A DNA stretch of 64,000 nucleotides from Planobispora rosea (lineage in GTDB: Bacteria > Actinomycetota > Actinomycetes > Streptosporangiales > Streptosporangiaceae), in assembly GCF_014648175.1 (NCBI RefSeq), contig NZ_BMQP01000001.1, forward strand, positions 248,001 to 312,000. The letters are read 5' to 3'. The position numbers and the translations under genes are program-made. Below, in pieces: positions 27,020 through 34,959 of the stretch (the stretch's first letter is position 1; every line of letters begins with the position of its first letter). Under the pieces are notes generated by a model. That model did not search any database and had not been told where the DNA came from. It saw nothing but the letters and a program-made list of their open reading frames with translations.

Positions 27020-30000
27020 GACGGGAGAGCGGGGGCCGGATCGACCGCTCACGCGTGCTGCGCTTCACCTTCGACGGACGGGAGCTGACCGGGCACCCGG
27101 GTGACACGCTCGCCTCGGCGTTGCTGGCCTGCGGCGTGCGGACCGTCGGCCGGAGCGTGGACCTCGGGCGGCCGCGCGGGGTCTTCACCGCCGGAGCGGA
27201 GGAGCCGAACGCGCTGGTCCGGGTGGGGGACGACCCCATGGTCCCGGCGACGGTCGTGGAGCTGCGGGACGGCCTGGAGGCGTGGAGCCTGCGGGGCAGG
27301 GGCCGTCTCACTCCGGGAGCCCCGCCCGCCGAGACCCGGCATGACAAGGCGTACCTGCACTGCGACGTGCTCGTGGTCGGCGGCGGTCCGGCCGGGCTGG
27401 CGGCGGCGCTGGCGGCCGGGGAGGCCGGTGCCCGCGTCGTGCTCCTCGACGACCGGCCCGAACTCGGCGGCGACCTGCTGAGCAGCCGGACTCTCCTGGA
27501 CGGGGCGCCGGCGCCGGACTGGGTCTCCTCGGTCGCGGCCCGTCTCGCCGCCCTGCCCGAGGTCCGCGTCCTGTCCCGGACCACCGCGATCGGTTACCAC
27601 GACCACAACTACGTCGTCGCGGTGGAGCGGCGCGAGGCCGACGGGCACACCGCTCGGAGGGGCGGCGGGCGGAGAGGGCTCGACGGGTGCCGGTTGTGGC
27701 ACTTCCGGGCGGGACGGGTCGTGCCGGCCACCGGCGCGCACGAGCGCTCGGTCGCCTTCCCCGGCAACGACCGCCCCGGCGTGATGCTGGCCTCGGCCGC
27801 GCGGACCTACGTCAACCGGTACGGCGTGCTCCCCGGCCGCCGGGCGGTGGTGTTCACCTGCACCGACTCCGGCCACGAGGCCGCCCGCGACCTGGCCGCC
27901 GCGGGAGTCGAGGTCGTGGCGACCGTGGACCCGCGCCGGGACGGCTCCCTGGTCACCGGGACGCTCGCGGACGAGGAGGGCGTCCTCACCGGAGTCGTGA
28001 TCGGCGGCGGGACCGGGGAACGGGTGGTCGCCTGCGACCTGCTGGCCGTCTCGGGCGGCTGGAACCCGGCGGTCCACCTGTTCAGCCAGTCCCAGGGCAG
28101 GCTCCGGTTCGACGAGACCCTCCAGGCGTTCGTCCCGCACCTGTCCGCCCAGGCCGAGCGGTCGGCGGGGGCGTGCCGGGGCGTGTACGGCACGGCCGCG
28201 GCCATCGCCGACGGCTTCGCCGCGGGTTCCCGGGCCGCCGGTTCCCGGGCCGCGGGTTCCCGGGCCGGCGGGCCCGCCGGAGCCGGGGAACGGAAGGACT
28301 TCCGCGTCCCCGGGTGCGACGAGCCGGAACAGAATCCGCCCGCCGCCCTCTGGACGGTGGGCGGGGGTGACGCGGAGGCGTTCGTCGACCTCCAGCGGGA
28401 CGTGACGGTGGCGGATCTCGTGCGGGCCACCGGGGCGGGCCTGCGTTCGGTGGAGCACGTCAAGCGCTACACCACCGCCGGGACCGGCGCCGAGCAGGGC
28501 AAGACGTCCGGGGCGACGGCCGTGGGGGTGGTGGCGGGGCTGCTCGGGGTGGAGCCCGGGCGGGTGGGGACGACGACGTTCCGCCCGCCGTACACGCCGG
28601 TGGCCTTCGGGGTGCTCGCGGGCCGGGACCGGGGGTCCCTGTCGGACCCGGTCCGGGTCACGGCCATGCACGACCTGCACGTCGCCCGCGGCGCCGTCTT
28701 CGAGGACGTCGGGCAGTGGAAGCGTCCGCGGTACTTCCCGCTCGGCGGTGAGTCCATGGCACAGGCGGTCGAGCGGGAGCGCCGGGCCGCGCGGACCGGG
28801 GTGGCGGCGATCGACGCCTCCACCCTCGGCAAGATCGAGGTCGTCGGGAGGGACGCGGGGGAGTTCCTCGACCGGATCCACCCGAACATGCTCTCCACGC
28901 TGCCGATCGGTTCCTGCCGGTACAGCGTGACGTGCGGGACCGACGGCATGGTCCTCGACGACGGGGTGATCACCCGCCTGGCGGAGGACCGCTACCTGGC
29001 GACCACGACCACCGGGAACGCCGCCACCGTGCTCGACCGGCTGGAGGAGTGGCGGCAGACCGAGTGGCCGGACCTGGACGTCTCGTTCACCTCCGTCACC
29101 GACCACTGGGCGGTCGTCGCGGTCGTCGGCCCCCGGGCCCGGCCCGTCGCCGAGGCGCTGGTGCCCGACGTCGACTTCGCCGACTTCCCGTTCATGACCT
29201 TCCGGGAGAGCCGCTTCGGGAGGGTCTTCCGGATCAGCTTCTCCGGCGAGCTGGCCTACGAGATCAACGTGCCCCGGTGGTTCGGCGCGGCGCTGTGGGA
29301 GGCGGCGCTGGAGCGGGGGGCGGTGCCGTACGGGACCGAGACCATGCACGTGCTCCGCGCCGAGAAGGGCTTCGCGATCGTCGGGCAGGAGACCGACGGA
29401 ACCGTGACCCCGCAGGACCTCGGGATGTCGTGGATCATCTCCGCGCGCAAACCCGACTTCGTCGGCAAGCGGTCGCACAGCCGCCCCGACACCGCCCGCC
29501 CCGGCCGCAAGCGCCTGGTCGGCCTCGTCCCCGACGATCCCGGCGAGACCCTCACCGAGGGCGCCCAGCTCGTCGCCTCCCCCGGTGACACGCGGATGCT
29601 CGGCCACGTCACCTCGGCCTATCCCGGGGTCGCGCTGGCCATGGCCCGTGACGTCCGGGAGGGTGACCGTCTCGTCGCCTTCGACGCCCGGCGGGGCCGT
29701 GAGGTCCCGGTGACCGTGACGGCCCCGGTCTTCCACGACCCGGACAACACCCGCCGGGACGGCCTCCCCCCGGACGTCCGGCTGGAGCCCGTGAAGGGGT
29801 ACGGGGCGAGGAGCGCGCTGGGCGGGTTCAGCGCTCGTTTCGTCGCGGCGCGCTCTTCCGGGGTGACGATCCGGGAGGTCCCGCTCGTGCCGATGGGGGA
29901 GGTCCGGGGGAGGGACCCGGGCGAGGGGCTGCGGCTGGGTCCCGACTGGTGGCTGGTCATGGGCGGGCCGCCGGGTGTCCGCCACACCGGTGTCCCGGCC

Positions 30001-30321
30001 CGGTCCGGGGACGCGGGCGCGGCGGGTGCGGCGGATACGGTGGGCGCGGCGGGTGCGGCGGGCGCCACCGGCGTGGACGTGTCGGCGCAGCGGGCCGTCA
30101 TCGGGTTGTCCGGACCGCGGGTCCGGGACGTGCTCGTCACCGGTTGCCGGATCGACCTGCACCCGGCGGTGTTCGCCGTCGGCGCGCACACCCGGACCCT
30201 GCTGGCCCGCGTCCCGGTCGTCCTGCACCGGACCGGGCCGGACGTCTACCTGATCCTCGTCGACTCCTCCCTGGCGGAGTACCTCGCCGAGTGGCTGCTG
30301 GACGCGCTGGAAGGCCTGTGA
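27016..30321 (+). CDS. soxAG: sarcosine oxidase alpha-gamma fusion (SoxA-SoxG)
   Basis: 1101 residues, in one frame. Residues 1-~120 are the SoxA N-terminal ferredoxin-like domain, ~120-560 the FAD/NAD domain (DVLVVGGGPAGLAAALAAGEAG), ~580-925 the GcvT-like folate domain (FPLGGESMAQAVERERRAAR, EKGFAIVGQETDGTVTPQDL). From about 930 the sequence becomes SoxG (ALGGFSARFVAARSSGVTIR; VIGLSGPRVRDVLV; AVGAHTRTLLARVPVVLHR; LAEWLLDALEGL). In the usual operon soxG is a separate ~200-residue gene. Two low-complexity insertions, a GSRAA repeat near 400-415 and a GAAGAAD-type stretch near 1000, may be linkers. No separate soxG occurs downstream. Confidence 0.92.
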   Translation: MRRESGGRIDRSRVLRFTFDGRELTGHPGDTLASALLACGVRTVGRSVDLGRPRGVFTAGAEEPNALVRVGDDPMVPATVVELRDGLEAWSLRGRGRLTPGAPPAETRHDKAYLHCDVLVVGGGPAGLAAALAAGEAGARVVLLDDRPELGGDLLSSRTLLDGAPAPDWVSSVAARLAALPEVRVLSRTTAIGYHDHNYVVAVERREADGHTARRGGGRRGLDGCRLWHFRAGRVVPATGAHERSVAFPGNDRPGVMLASAARTYVNRYGVLPGRRAVVFTCTDSGHEAARDLAAAGVEVVATVDPRRDGSLVTGTLADEEGVLTGVVIGGGTGERVVACDLLAVSGGWNPAVHLFSQSQGRLRFDETLQAFVPHLSAQAERSAGACRGVYGTAAAIADGFAAGSRAAGSRAAGSRAGGPAGAGERKDFRVPGCDEPEQNPPAALWTVGGGDAEAFVDLQRDVTVADLVRATGAGLRSVEHVKRYTTAGTGAEQGKTSGATAVGVVAGLLGVEPGRVGTTTFRPPYTPVAFGVLAGRDRGSLSDPVRVTAMHDLHVARGAVFEDVGQWKRPRYFPLGGESMAQAVERERRAARTGVAAIDASTLGKIEVVGRDAGEFLDRIHPNMLSTLPIGSCRYSVTCGTDGMVLDDGVITRLAEDRYLATTTTGNAATVLDRLEEWRQTEWPDLDVSFTSVTDHWAVVAVVGPRARPVAEALVPDVDFADFPFMTFRESRFGRVFRISFSGELAYEINVPRWFGAALWEAALERGAVPYGTETMHVLRAEKGFAIVGQETDGTVTPQDLGMSWIISARKPDFVGKRSHSRPDTARPGRKRLVGLVPDDPGETLTEGAQLVASPGDTRMLGHVTSAYPGVALAMARDVREGDRLVAFDARRGREVPVTVTAPVFHDPDNTRRDGLPPDVRLEPVKGYGARSALGGFSARFVAARSSGVTIREVPLVPMGEVRGRDPGEGLRLGPDWWLVMGGPPGVRHTGVPARSGDAGAAGAADTVGAAGAAGATGVDVSAQRAVIGLSGPRVRDVLVTGCRIDLHPAVFAVGAHTRTLLARVPVVLHRTGPDVYLILVDSSLAEYLAEWLLDALEGL
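28222..28266 (+). repeat. three 15-bp tandem units inside soxA
   Basis: Units at 28222-28236, 28237-28251 and 28252-28266 read GCGGGTTCCCGGGCC with one base changed in the middle copy. They encode the repeated pentapeptide AGSRA within the nucleotide-binding domain of the SoxA part. Confidence 0.9.
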
Positions 30322-30340
30322 GGCCACGGTGATCGGCGGC

Positions 30341-30357
30341 CCCCGGGCTCGCCGGGG
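30341..30357 (+). terminator. possible terminator after soxAG
   Basis: CCCCGG-GCTCG-CCGGGG is a 6-bp hairpin, 20 bases past the soxAG stop codon. The stem is short and there is no T-tract, so this is tentative. Confidence 0.3.
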
Positions 30358-30504
30358 CTCGCCGGAGTGCCCGCGCGGCAGGGCCGCCACCGGTGAGCTG
30401 GGACGGGAGACCGGACGCGGCTTTTACGGCTGGGATTGATTGTTTGGGTAGATTCTCGGTTTCCGGGTAGCCAAATTCATGTGAGAGACGAGGGAGAAGT
30501 GCAG

Positions 30505-31212
30505 GTGGGACGGGGGCGGCCGGGTGTCCGGAGGAGGACGGCCGCCGCGATGCTCGCGCTCGCGCTGACGGGGGTCTCGGCGGGGTGCGGCCTTTCCGGT
30601 GAGGCGCCTGACGGTTCCCCCCGGGAGGGGAACGGCAAACAGGAGGGCGGCAGGTCCGCCTCCGAGGCGCTCAAGGACCTGGAGAAGCTGCCGGTCAAGG
30701 GGCGCGCGCCGAAGACGGGCTTCGACCGGGACGAGTTCGGGCCGACATGGGCGGACGTCGACCACAACGGGTGCGACACCCGTAACGACATCCTCAAGCG
30801 GGATCTGAAGGACGAGACGTTCAAGGAGGGCACCCACGACTGCGTCGTGCTCACCGGTGTCCTGGAGGATCCGTACGGCGGCAAGACCATCGAGTTCACC
30901 CGGGGTGAGCGGACCAGCATGGAGGTGCAGATCGACCACGTGGTCGCGCTCTCCGACGCCTGGCAGAAGGGCGCCCAGCGGCTGAGCGAGTCCGAGCGCA
31001 CGGAGCTGGCCAACGACCCGCTGAACCTGCTGGCCGTGGACGGCCCGCTGAACAACCAGAAGAGCGACGCGGACGCGGCGACCTGGTTGCCGCCGCGCCG
31101 CGCCTACCGGTGCCCCTACGTCTCCCGGCAGATCTCGGTGAAGCTCAAGTACGAGCTCTGGGTGACCGCGGGGGAGAAGGCCGCGATGGAGCGGGTGCTG
31201 ACGTCCTGCTGA
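30505..31212 (+). CDS. secreted HNH (DUF1524-type) nuclease lipoprotein
   Basis: 235 residues from GTG 30505, chosen for GAGGGAG eight bases upstream (30481 and 30499 are in-frame alternatives). The N-terminus is basic then hydrophobic with lipobox GVSAGC (Cys28). The mature part ends in the HNH-like module: MEVQIDHVVALSDAW gives the catalytic Asp-His, and LNLLAVDGPLNNQKSDADAATWLPP gives the Asn/Lys motif. Four cysteines (HNGCDT, THDCVV, YRCPY, TSC) could form disulfides. The likely role is extracellular DNA degradation or nutrient release. Confidence 0.85.
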   Translation: MGRGRPGVRRRTAAAMLALALTGVSAGCGLSGEAPDGSPREGNGKQEGGRSASEALKDLEKLPVKGRAPKTGFDRDEFGPTWADVDHNGCDTRNDILKRDLKDETFKEGTHDCVVLTGVLEDPYGGKTIEFTRGERTSMEVQIDHVVALSDAWQKGAQRLSESERTELANDPLNLLAVDGPLNNQKSDADAATWLPPRRAYRCPYVSRQISVKLKYELWVTAGEKAAMERVLTSC

Positions 31213-31230
31213 CGTCCTGCCGGAGGGGGA

Positions 31231-31584
31231 TCAGTCGTCGTACTCCTTCTTGAACTTGATGATCTTCCCGGTCTGCAGGGACACGTAGACGTCGTACTCC
31301 CAGTTCCCCCGCATCAGCTCCACCTTGCAGACGCGGTGGCCGTGCTCCCGTTCCCGCTCGACCTCGGTGACCCGGGCGCCCGGGACCCGCTTCTTCGCGA
31401 TCTTCACGGCCTTCGCGCACGAGATGCCCGCGGTGGGGGCGGAGATCGCCGCCGGGACGGACGCGCCGGCCGGAGCGCTTGCGCCGCCGCTCCCGGCGAG
31501 GGCCGCGCCGCTCCCGGCGGACAGCAGGGCGACGGCTCCGGCCGTGGCGAGTGCGACTTTGGTGATCATGTGGGTCTTCGTCAT
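31231..31584 (-). CDS. secreted PepSY-domain protein (first copy)
   Basis: 117 residues from ATG 31584 (a second ATG at 31569 is possible). A signal peptide (VALATAGAVALLSAGSGAALA) and an Ala/Pro linker lead to one PepSY domain, ISCAKAVKIAKKRVPGARVT to YDVYVSLQTGKIIKFKKEYD. PepSY domains are thought to bind or restrain secreted partners. The domain resembles that of the protein ending at 37626. Two TTAGCG-like repeats exactly 11 bp apart lie 34 bases upstream of the start (31618-31634). Confidence 0.8.
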   Translation of the reverse strand: MTKTHMITKVALATAGAVALLSAGSGAALAGSGGASAPAGASVPAAISAPTAGISCAKAVKIAKKRVPGARVTEVEREREHGHRVCKVELMRGNWEYDVYVSLQTGKIIKFKKEYDD

Positions 31585-31617
31585 GACCCAAGGTTCACCC
31601 GGCCCGCGATAGGGCCG

Positions 31618-31634
31618 CGCTAACCCTTCCCTAA
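31618..31634 (-). promoter_or_regulatory. two 11-bp-phased TTAG direct repeats upstream of the first PepSY gene
   Basis: On the gene's strand, TTAGGG (31634-31629) and TTAGCG (31623-31618) begin exactly 11 bases apart, as OmpR/PhoB-family regulator half-sites do. The same pattern is upstream of the genes at 37111 and 37626-38006. Confidence 0.5.
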
Positions 31635-31723
31635 GCCTCTCGTAGGGGTCGGGGGCGTGCCGCTCCGGTGACCGGTACGACGACGTCATCGGAGGAATAT
31701 GTCTCACTTTTATGTGTTAGTGG

Positions 31724-31738
31724 ACCTCTCGAAGAGGT
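31724..31738. promoter_or_regulatory. perfect palindrome ACCTCT-CGA-AGAGGT
   Basis: A 15-bp site with six-base arms and a three-base centre, 44 bases upstream of the STAS gene, in an AT-richer stretch. It may be an operator for that gene or for divergent transcription. Confidence 0.4.
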
Positions 31739-31782
31739 AAAACACAAGGAATCCGGTCCTTCGTCCCGTTGGAGGGTCTGCC

Positions 31783-32166
31783 ATGGCCACCCCCGCCCGC
31801 AGCAACCGACGGCTGATCGTCGCCGTCGAGACCGTCGCTGAGGGGATCGCGGTGATGCGGCTCCACGGGAATCTGGACATCAACTCCGTGCCGATCCTGG
31901 AGGCGTACCTGGAACCGCTGTGGCGGCAACCGGGACTCTCCGGGCTCGTGGTCGACGTCGCCGAGGTCGACTTCTGTGACTCCACCGGCCTGGGCAAGCT
32001 GATGGGGGCACGCAACCTCTGCGAGGGACGCGGCCTCGGTTTCGCCCTGGCCGGGGTGACCGGGATCATGCAGCGTCTGCTGGTCCTCACCGGCCTGTAC
32101 CCGTACCTGGAGACCTATCCGGACACGGACACCGCCGTACGGAACCTGACCGGCACGCCCGAGTGA
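31783..32166 (+). CDS. STAS-domain protein (anti-sigma factor antagonist-like)
   Basis: 127 residues, single STAS domain: IAVMRLHGNLDINSVPILEA, then LVVDVAEVDFCDSTGLGKL, in which Ser67 of DSTG is the phosphorylatable serine of anti-anti-sigma factors. Such proteins release a sigma factor by binding its anti-sigma kinase when dephosphorylated. GGAGGG lies seven bases upstream of the ATG. No anti-sigma kinase is adjacent; a response regulator and sensor kinase follow, so it may belong to a stress pathway with them. Confidence 0.9.
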   Translation: MATPARSNRRLIVAVETVAEGIAVMRLHGNLDINSVPILEAYLEPLWRQPGLSGLVVDVAEVDFCDSTGLGKLMGARNLCEGRGLGFALAGVTGIMQRLLVLTGLYPYLETYPDTDTAVRNLTGTPE

Positions 32167-32487
32167 CGGCGGAGACCCTCCGGCCGTACTCCTGATCGAT
32201 CCCTGAACCGTCCGCGCCCGGGTGCGCGGGAGGCCGGTCCGCCGGCCCATGCCCCGGCAGGTCCAGCAATTGATGTGGGTTTGTCCAATTTTGTGGCCAA
32301 GTTCCGTGTATCGGCCGTGAGAGAGACGGGGACGGGAAGGTCTCATGCATGGTGAGGCCCGGACGCGTCGCGTCGGAGCGGTGTACGGGCGCCCGTGGAG
32401 CACCGGCTGCGGCCTGCGGCTGATCGCCGGCCGATCTGCGGTTGACCGGTCTCGGGCGGGGGCCGCGCGGGCAGCGAGGGGGGAGCC
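32167..32487 (+). other. STAS-response regulator intergenic region
   Basis: 321 bp with no gene recognised. A short hairpin GGCCGG-TCCG-CCGGCC at 32232-32247 could terminate the STAS transcript. The AT-rich stretch around 32268-32310 (ttgtccaattttgtgg) is the probable promoter zone for the response regulator and kinase. A reading frame from ATG 32345 overlaps the regulator in another frame and looks accidental. Confidence 0.4.
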
Positions 32488-32886
32488 GTGGCTCGGTTGC
32501 TGGTGGTGGAGGATGAGCCGGACGTCCGTGAGCTCATCGTATGCCGGGTCCGCGATGACGGGCACCGGGTCCTGGCCGTCGACACCGCAGCCGCCGCGCT
32601 GGAGGCGGTGGGACGCCACGGCTCGCCCGACGCCGCGGTGCTGGACGTCGACCTGCCCGGCATGGACGGGATCGAGCTGCTGGAGCGGTTACGCCAGACC
32701 TCACCCGACCTGCCGGTGCTGTTCGTGACCGTGTGGTGGTCGGCCGGGGTGATCGGCCGCATCCAGGCGACCGGCTGTCCGTACCTGGCCAAGCCGTTCA
32801 GCCACGCGGACCTGCGCGCCGCGTTGCAGCGGGCGCTCTCCCCGGCCGACGGCGCGGACGGGGCCGGGAAGGAGGACCGGCGATGA
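32488..32886 (+). CDS. single-domain response regulator
   Basis: 132 residues consisting of a receiver domain only. Phosphoacceptor Asp53 (in VLDVDLPGMDG), acidic pair in VVEDEPD, Thr in LFVTV and Lys102 (in AKPF) are all present. No output domain follows, so it acts through protein contacts. GTG start, with a purine-rich site just before it. It overlaps the downstream kinase by four bases (ATGA). Confidence 0.88.
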   Translation: MARLLVVEDEPDVRELIVCRVRDDGHRVLAVDTAAAALEAVGRHGSPDAAVLDVDLPGMDGIELLERLRQTSPDLPVLFVTVWWSAGVIGRIQATGCPYLAKPFSHADLRAALQRALSPADGADGAGKEDRR

Positions 32887-34946
32887 CGCCGAGCGCGATG
32901 GTGCTGCGTGTGGCCGGGTTCGCCTGCCTGTACCTGGCGGCGCAGTGGGCGGGCCGGGCGACCCTCATGGACACCGCCCAGCTGAACCTGATCTGGCCCG
33001 CCGCCGGTGTCGCGGCGCTGTGGGCGGCCACCTCGCCCGGTGCGCGGTGGTTGCGGGTGGACCTGGCGGCGCTGGCGGCCACGTCCGCGGCCGCCAACCT
33101 CGCCACCGGCGCCCCGGTGCCGGTGGCCGTGGCCCTCGCCGCGGCCGCCGTCATCCAGGCGCTGGTGTTCGTCCGGTCGTGGGACCGGTTGTCCCCGAAC
33201 CGGCCGGCGGCCACCGGCGAGCCGTTCGCGGGCCTTGCGGACCTGCGGAGCTTCGTGCTGGCGGCCGCGGCGGCCGCGGCCTGCGGTGCCGCCTTGGGGA
33301 CCGGCGCGGTGTGGCTGCTGACCGGATCGTGGTCCTGGCCGGGCGCCGCCGTCTGGCTGATCCGCAACGTGGTGAGCATCGTGGTGGTCGGCTCGGCGGG
33401 GTTGAGCCTGTACGGGGCCTTTCGCGGCCGGTCGGCGCGGGAGGCGTGGCCGGTGGTCCGCGACGCGCTCGGCGCCGGGATGAGGCCGCTGGCCGAGCGC
33501 ACCGCGCTGGTGGTGGGGTCGGTCGCCGCCTACTGCGCGGTGTTCGGCACCCAGGGCGTACCGCTGGCGTTCTCGCTGATGGTGTTCACGGTGTGGGCGG
33601 CGATGCGGTGCGGCATCATGTTCGTGACCCTGCACAGCCTGCTCGTCAGCACGCTCGTGATCGTCTTCACGACGCGGGGCCGGGGCCCGCTGGCCGTCCT
33701 GGACACACCCGTCCTCCACGCCCTGACCGTGCAGACGTTCGTCGGCCTGGTCGCTCTCGTCGGCCTGGCTCTGAGCCTCGCCCGCGCCGAACGCGAGACG
33801 CTGACACGCAACGCCACCGCCGCCCGGCAGGAGGCCTGCGAGCAGGCCAGGCTGCTGACCGCCATCCTGGACTCCATGACCGAGGGCGTGGTCGTGATCG
33901 ACTCCCGGGACCAGGTGGTGATGGGCAACTCGGCCGCCCACCGGCTGCTGGGCGCCGGCCACGGCCCCACGATCGCCCGGGATCCGGGCCACTACGGCCT
34001 GTTCCACCCCGACGGCAGGCCGCTGGCCGTGGAGGAACTGCCCCATGTGCGGGCCCTCGCCGGGGAACACGTGCAGGAGATGGACGTACTGGTGCGCGAC
34101 CCGGCCCTTCCCGAGGCCCTCACCGTCAGCGTGAACGCCACGCCCATCCCGGACGGCGATCCCCGCGACCACCGCGCGGTGGTGGTTCTGCGCGACGTCA
34201 CCGCCGAGCGCCGCCACCGCGACGAGCTGGCGGCGTTCGCCGGGGTCGTCGCCCACGACCTGCTCAACCCGCTCACCACGATCGACGGCTGGGCCGAGCA
34301 GGTGAGCGACGTCGCCACCCGCCATCCGGGCGGGCACGACATCACCGGCGGCCTGGCCCGGATCCGCCGCGCGGCCCTCCGCATGCGCCATCTGATCAAC
34401 GACCTGCTCGCCTACACCACCGCGCGGGACGCGAGCCTCGCGCCGCGTGACGTACGCCTGCACGATCTGATCACCGAGATCGTCACCGCCCGTGCCGACA
34501 CACCCGACGGGGACGCGCTGTCCCGACCCCGCTTCACCCTCGGCGACCTTCAGGACGTGCACGCCGATCCGGTGCTGCTGCGCCAGCTGGTGGACAACCT
34601 GATCAGCAACGCCCTCAAGTACACCCGACCCGGTGTCGCCCCGCACATCACCGTCCGTTCCGCCCACACCGCGGAGGGCCTGGTCCGGGTGGAGATCTGC
34701 GACAACGGCATCGGTATCCCCCCGGGCCAGCACGAAGCGATCTTCGGTAACTTCCACCGCGCCCACCGCACCGCCGGCTACACCGGAACCGGCCTGGGCC
34801 TGACGATCTGCAAGCGCATCGTCGAACGCCACGGCGGCACCATCACCGCCCGCGACAACCCCGACGACACCCACGGCGCCTGCTTCGTCTTCACCCTGCC
34901 CGCCGCCAGCCGCGTCCAGGGCAGGGCCGTCGCCATGTCCGTCTGA
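32883..34946 (+). CDS. MASE1-type membrane sensor histidine kinase with PAS domain
   Basis: 687 residues. About residues 1-290 form several membrane helices in the MASE1 pattern (LNLIWPAAGVAALWAATSP). A PAS domain follows (~325-435, LLTAILDSMTEGVVVIDSRDQVVMGN), then the HisKA box AFAGVVAHDLLNPLTT with the phospho-His, and the HATPase domain (NLISNALKYT, ICDNGIGIP, GTGLGLTICKRIVERHGG). It is coupled to the single-domain regulator by a four-base overlap and probably phosphorylates it. Confidence 0.9.
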   Translation: MTPSAMVLRVAGFACLYLAAQWAGRATLMDTAQLNLIWPAAGVAALWAATSPGARWLRVDLAALAATSAAANLATGAPVPVAVALAAAAVIQALVFVRSWDRLSPNRPAATGEPFAGLADLRSFVLAAAAAAACGAALGTGAVWLLTGSWSWPGAAVWLIRNVVSIVVVGSAGLSLYGAFRGRSAREAWPVVRDALGAGMRPLAERTALVVGSVAAYCAVFGTQGVPLAFSLMVFTVWAAMRCGIMFVTLHSLLVSTLVIVFTTRGRGPLAVLDTPVLHALTVQTFVGLVALVGLALSLARAERETLTRNATAARQEACEQARLLTAILDSMTEGVVVIDSRDQVVMGNSAAHRLLGAGHGPTIARDPGHYGLFHPDGRPLAVEELPHVRALAGEHVQEMDVLVRDPALPEALTVSVNATPIPDGDPRDHRAVVVLRDVTAERRHRDELAAFAGVVAHDLLNPLTTIDGWAEQVSDVATRHPGGHDITGGLARIRRAALRMRHLINDLLAYTTARDASLAPRDVRLHDLITEIVTARADTPDGDALSRPRFTLGDLQDVHADPVLLRQLVDNLISNALKYTRPGVAPHITVRSAHTAEGLVRVEICDNGIGIPPGQHEAIFGNFHRAHRTAGYTGTGLGLTICKRIVERHGGTITARDNPDDTHGACFVFTLPAASRVQGRAVAMSV

Positions 34947-34959
34947 GCCGGGAGCGGTC

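Noticed and set aside
32345..32728. Separate 127-residue ORF overlapping the response regulator
   Set aside because: It is out of frame with the clear receiver domain and has no recognisable motif.
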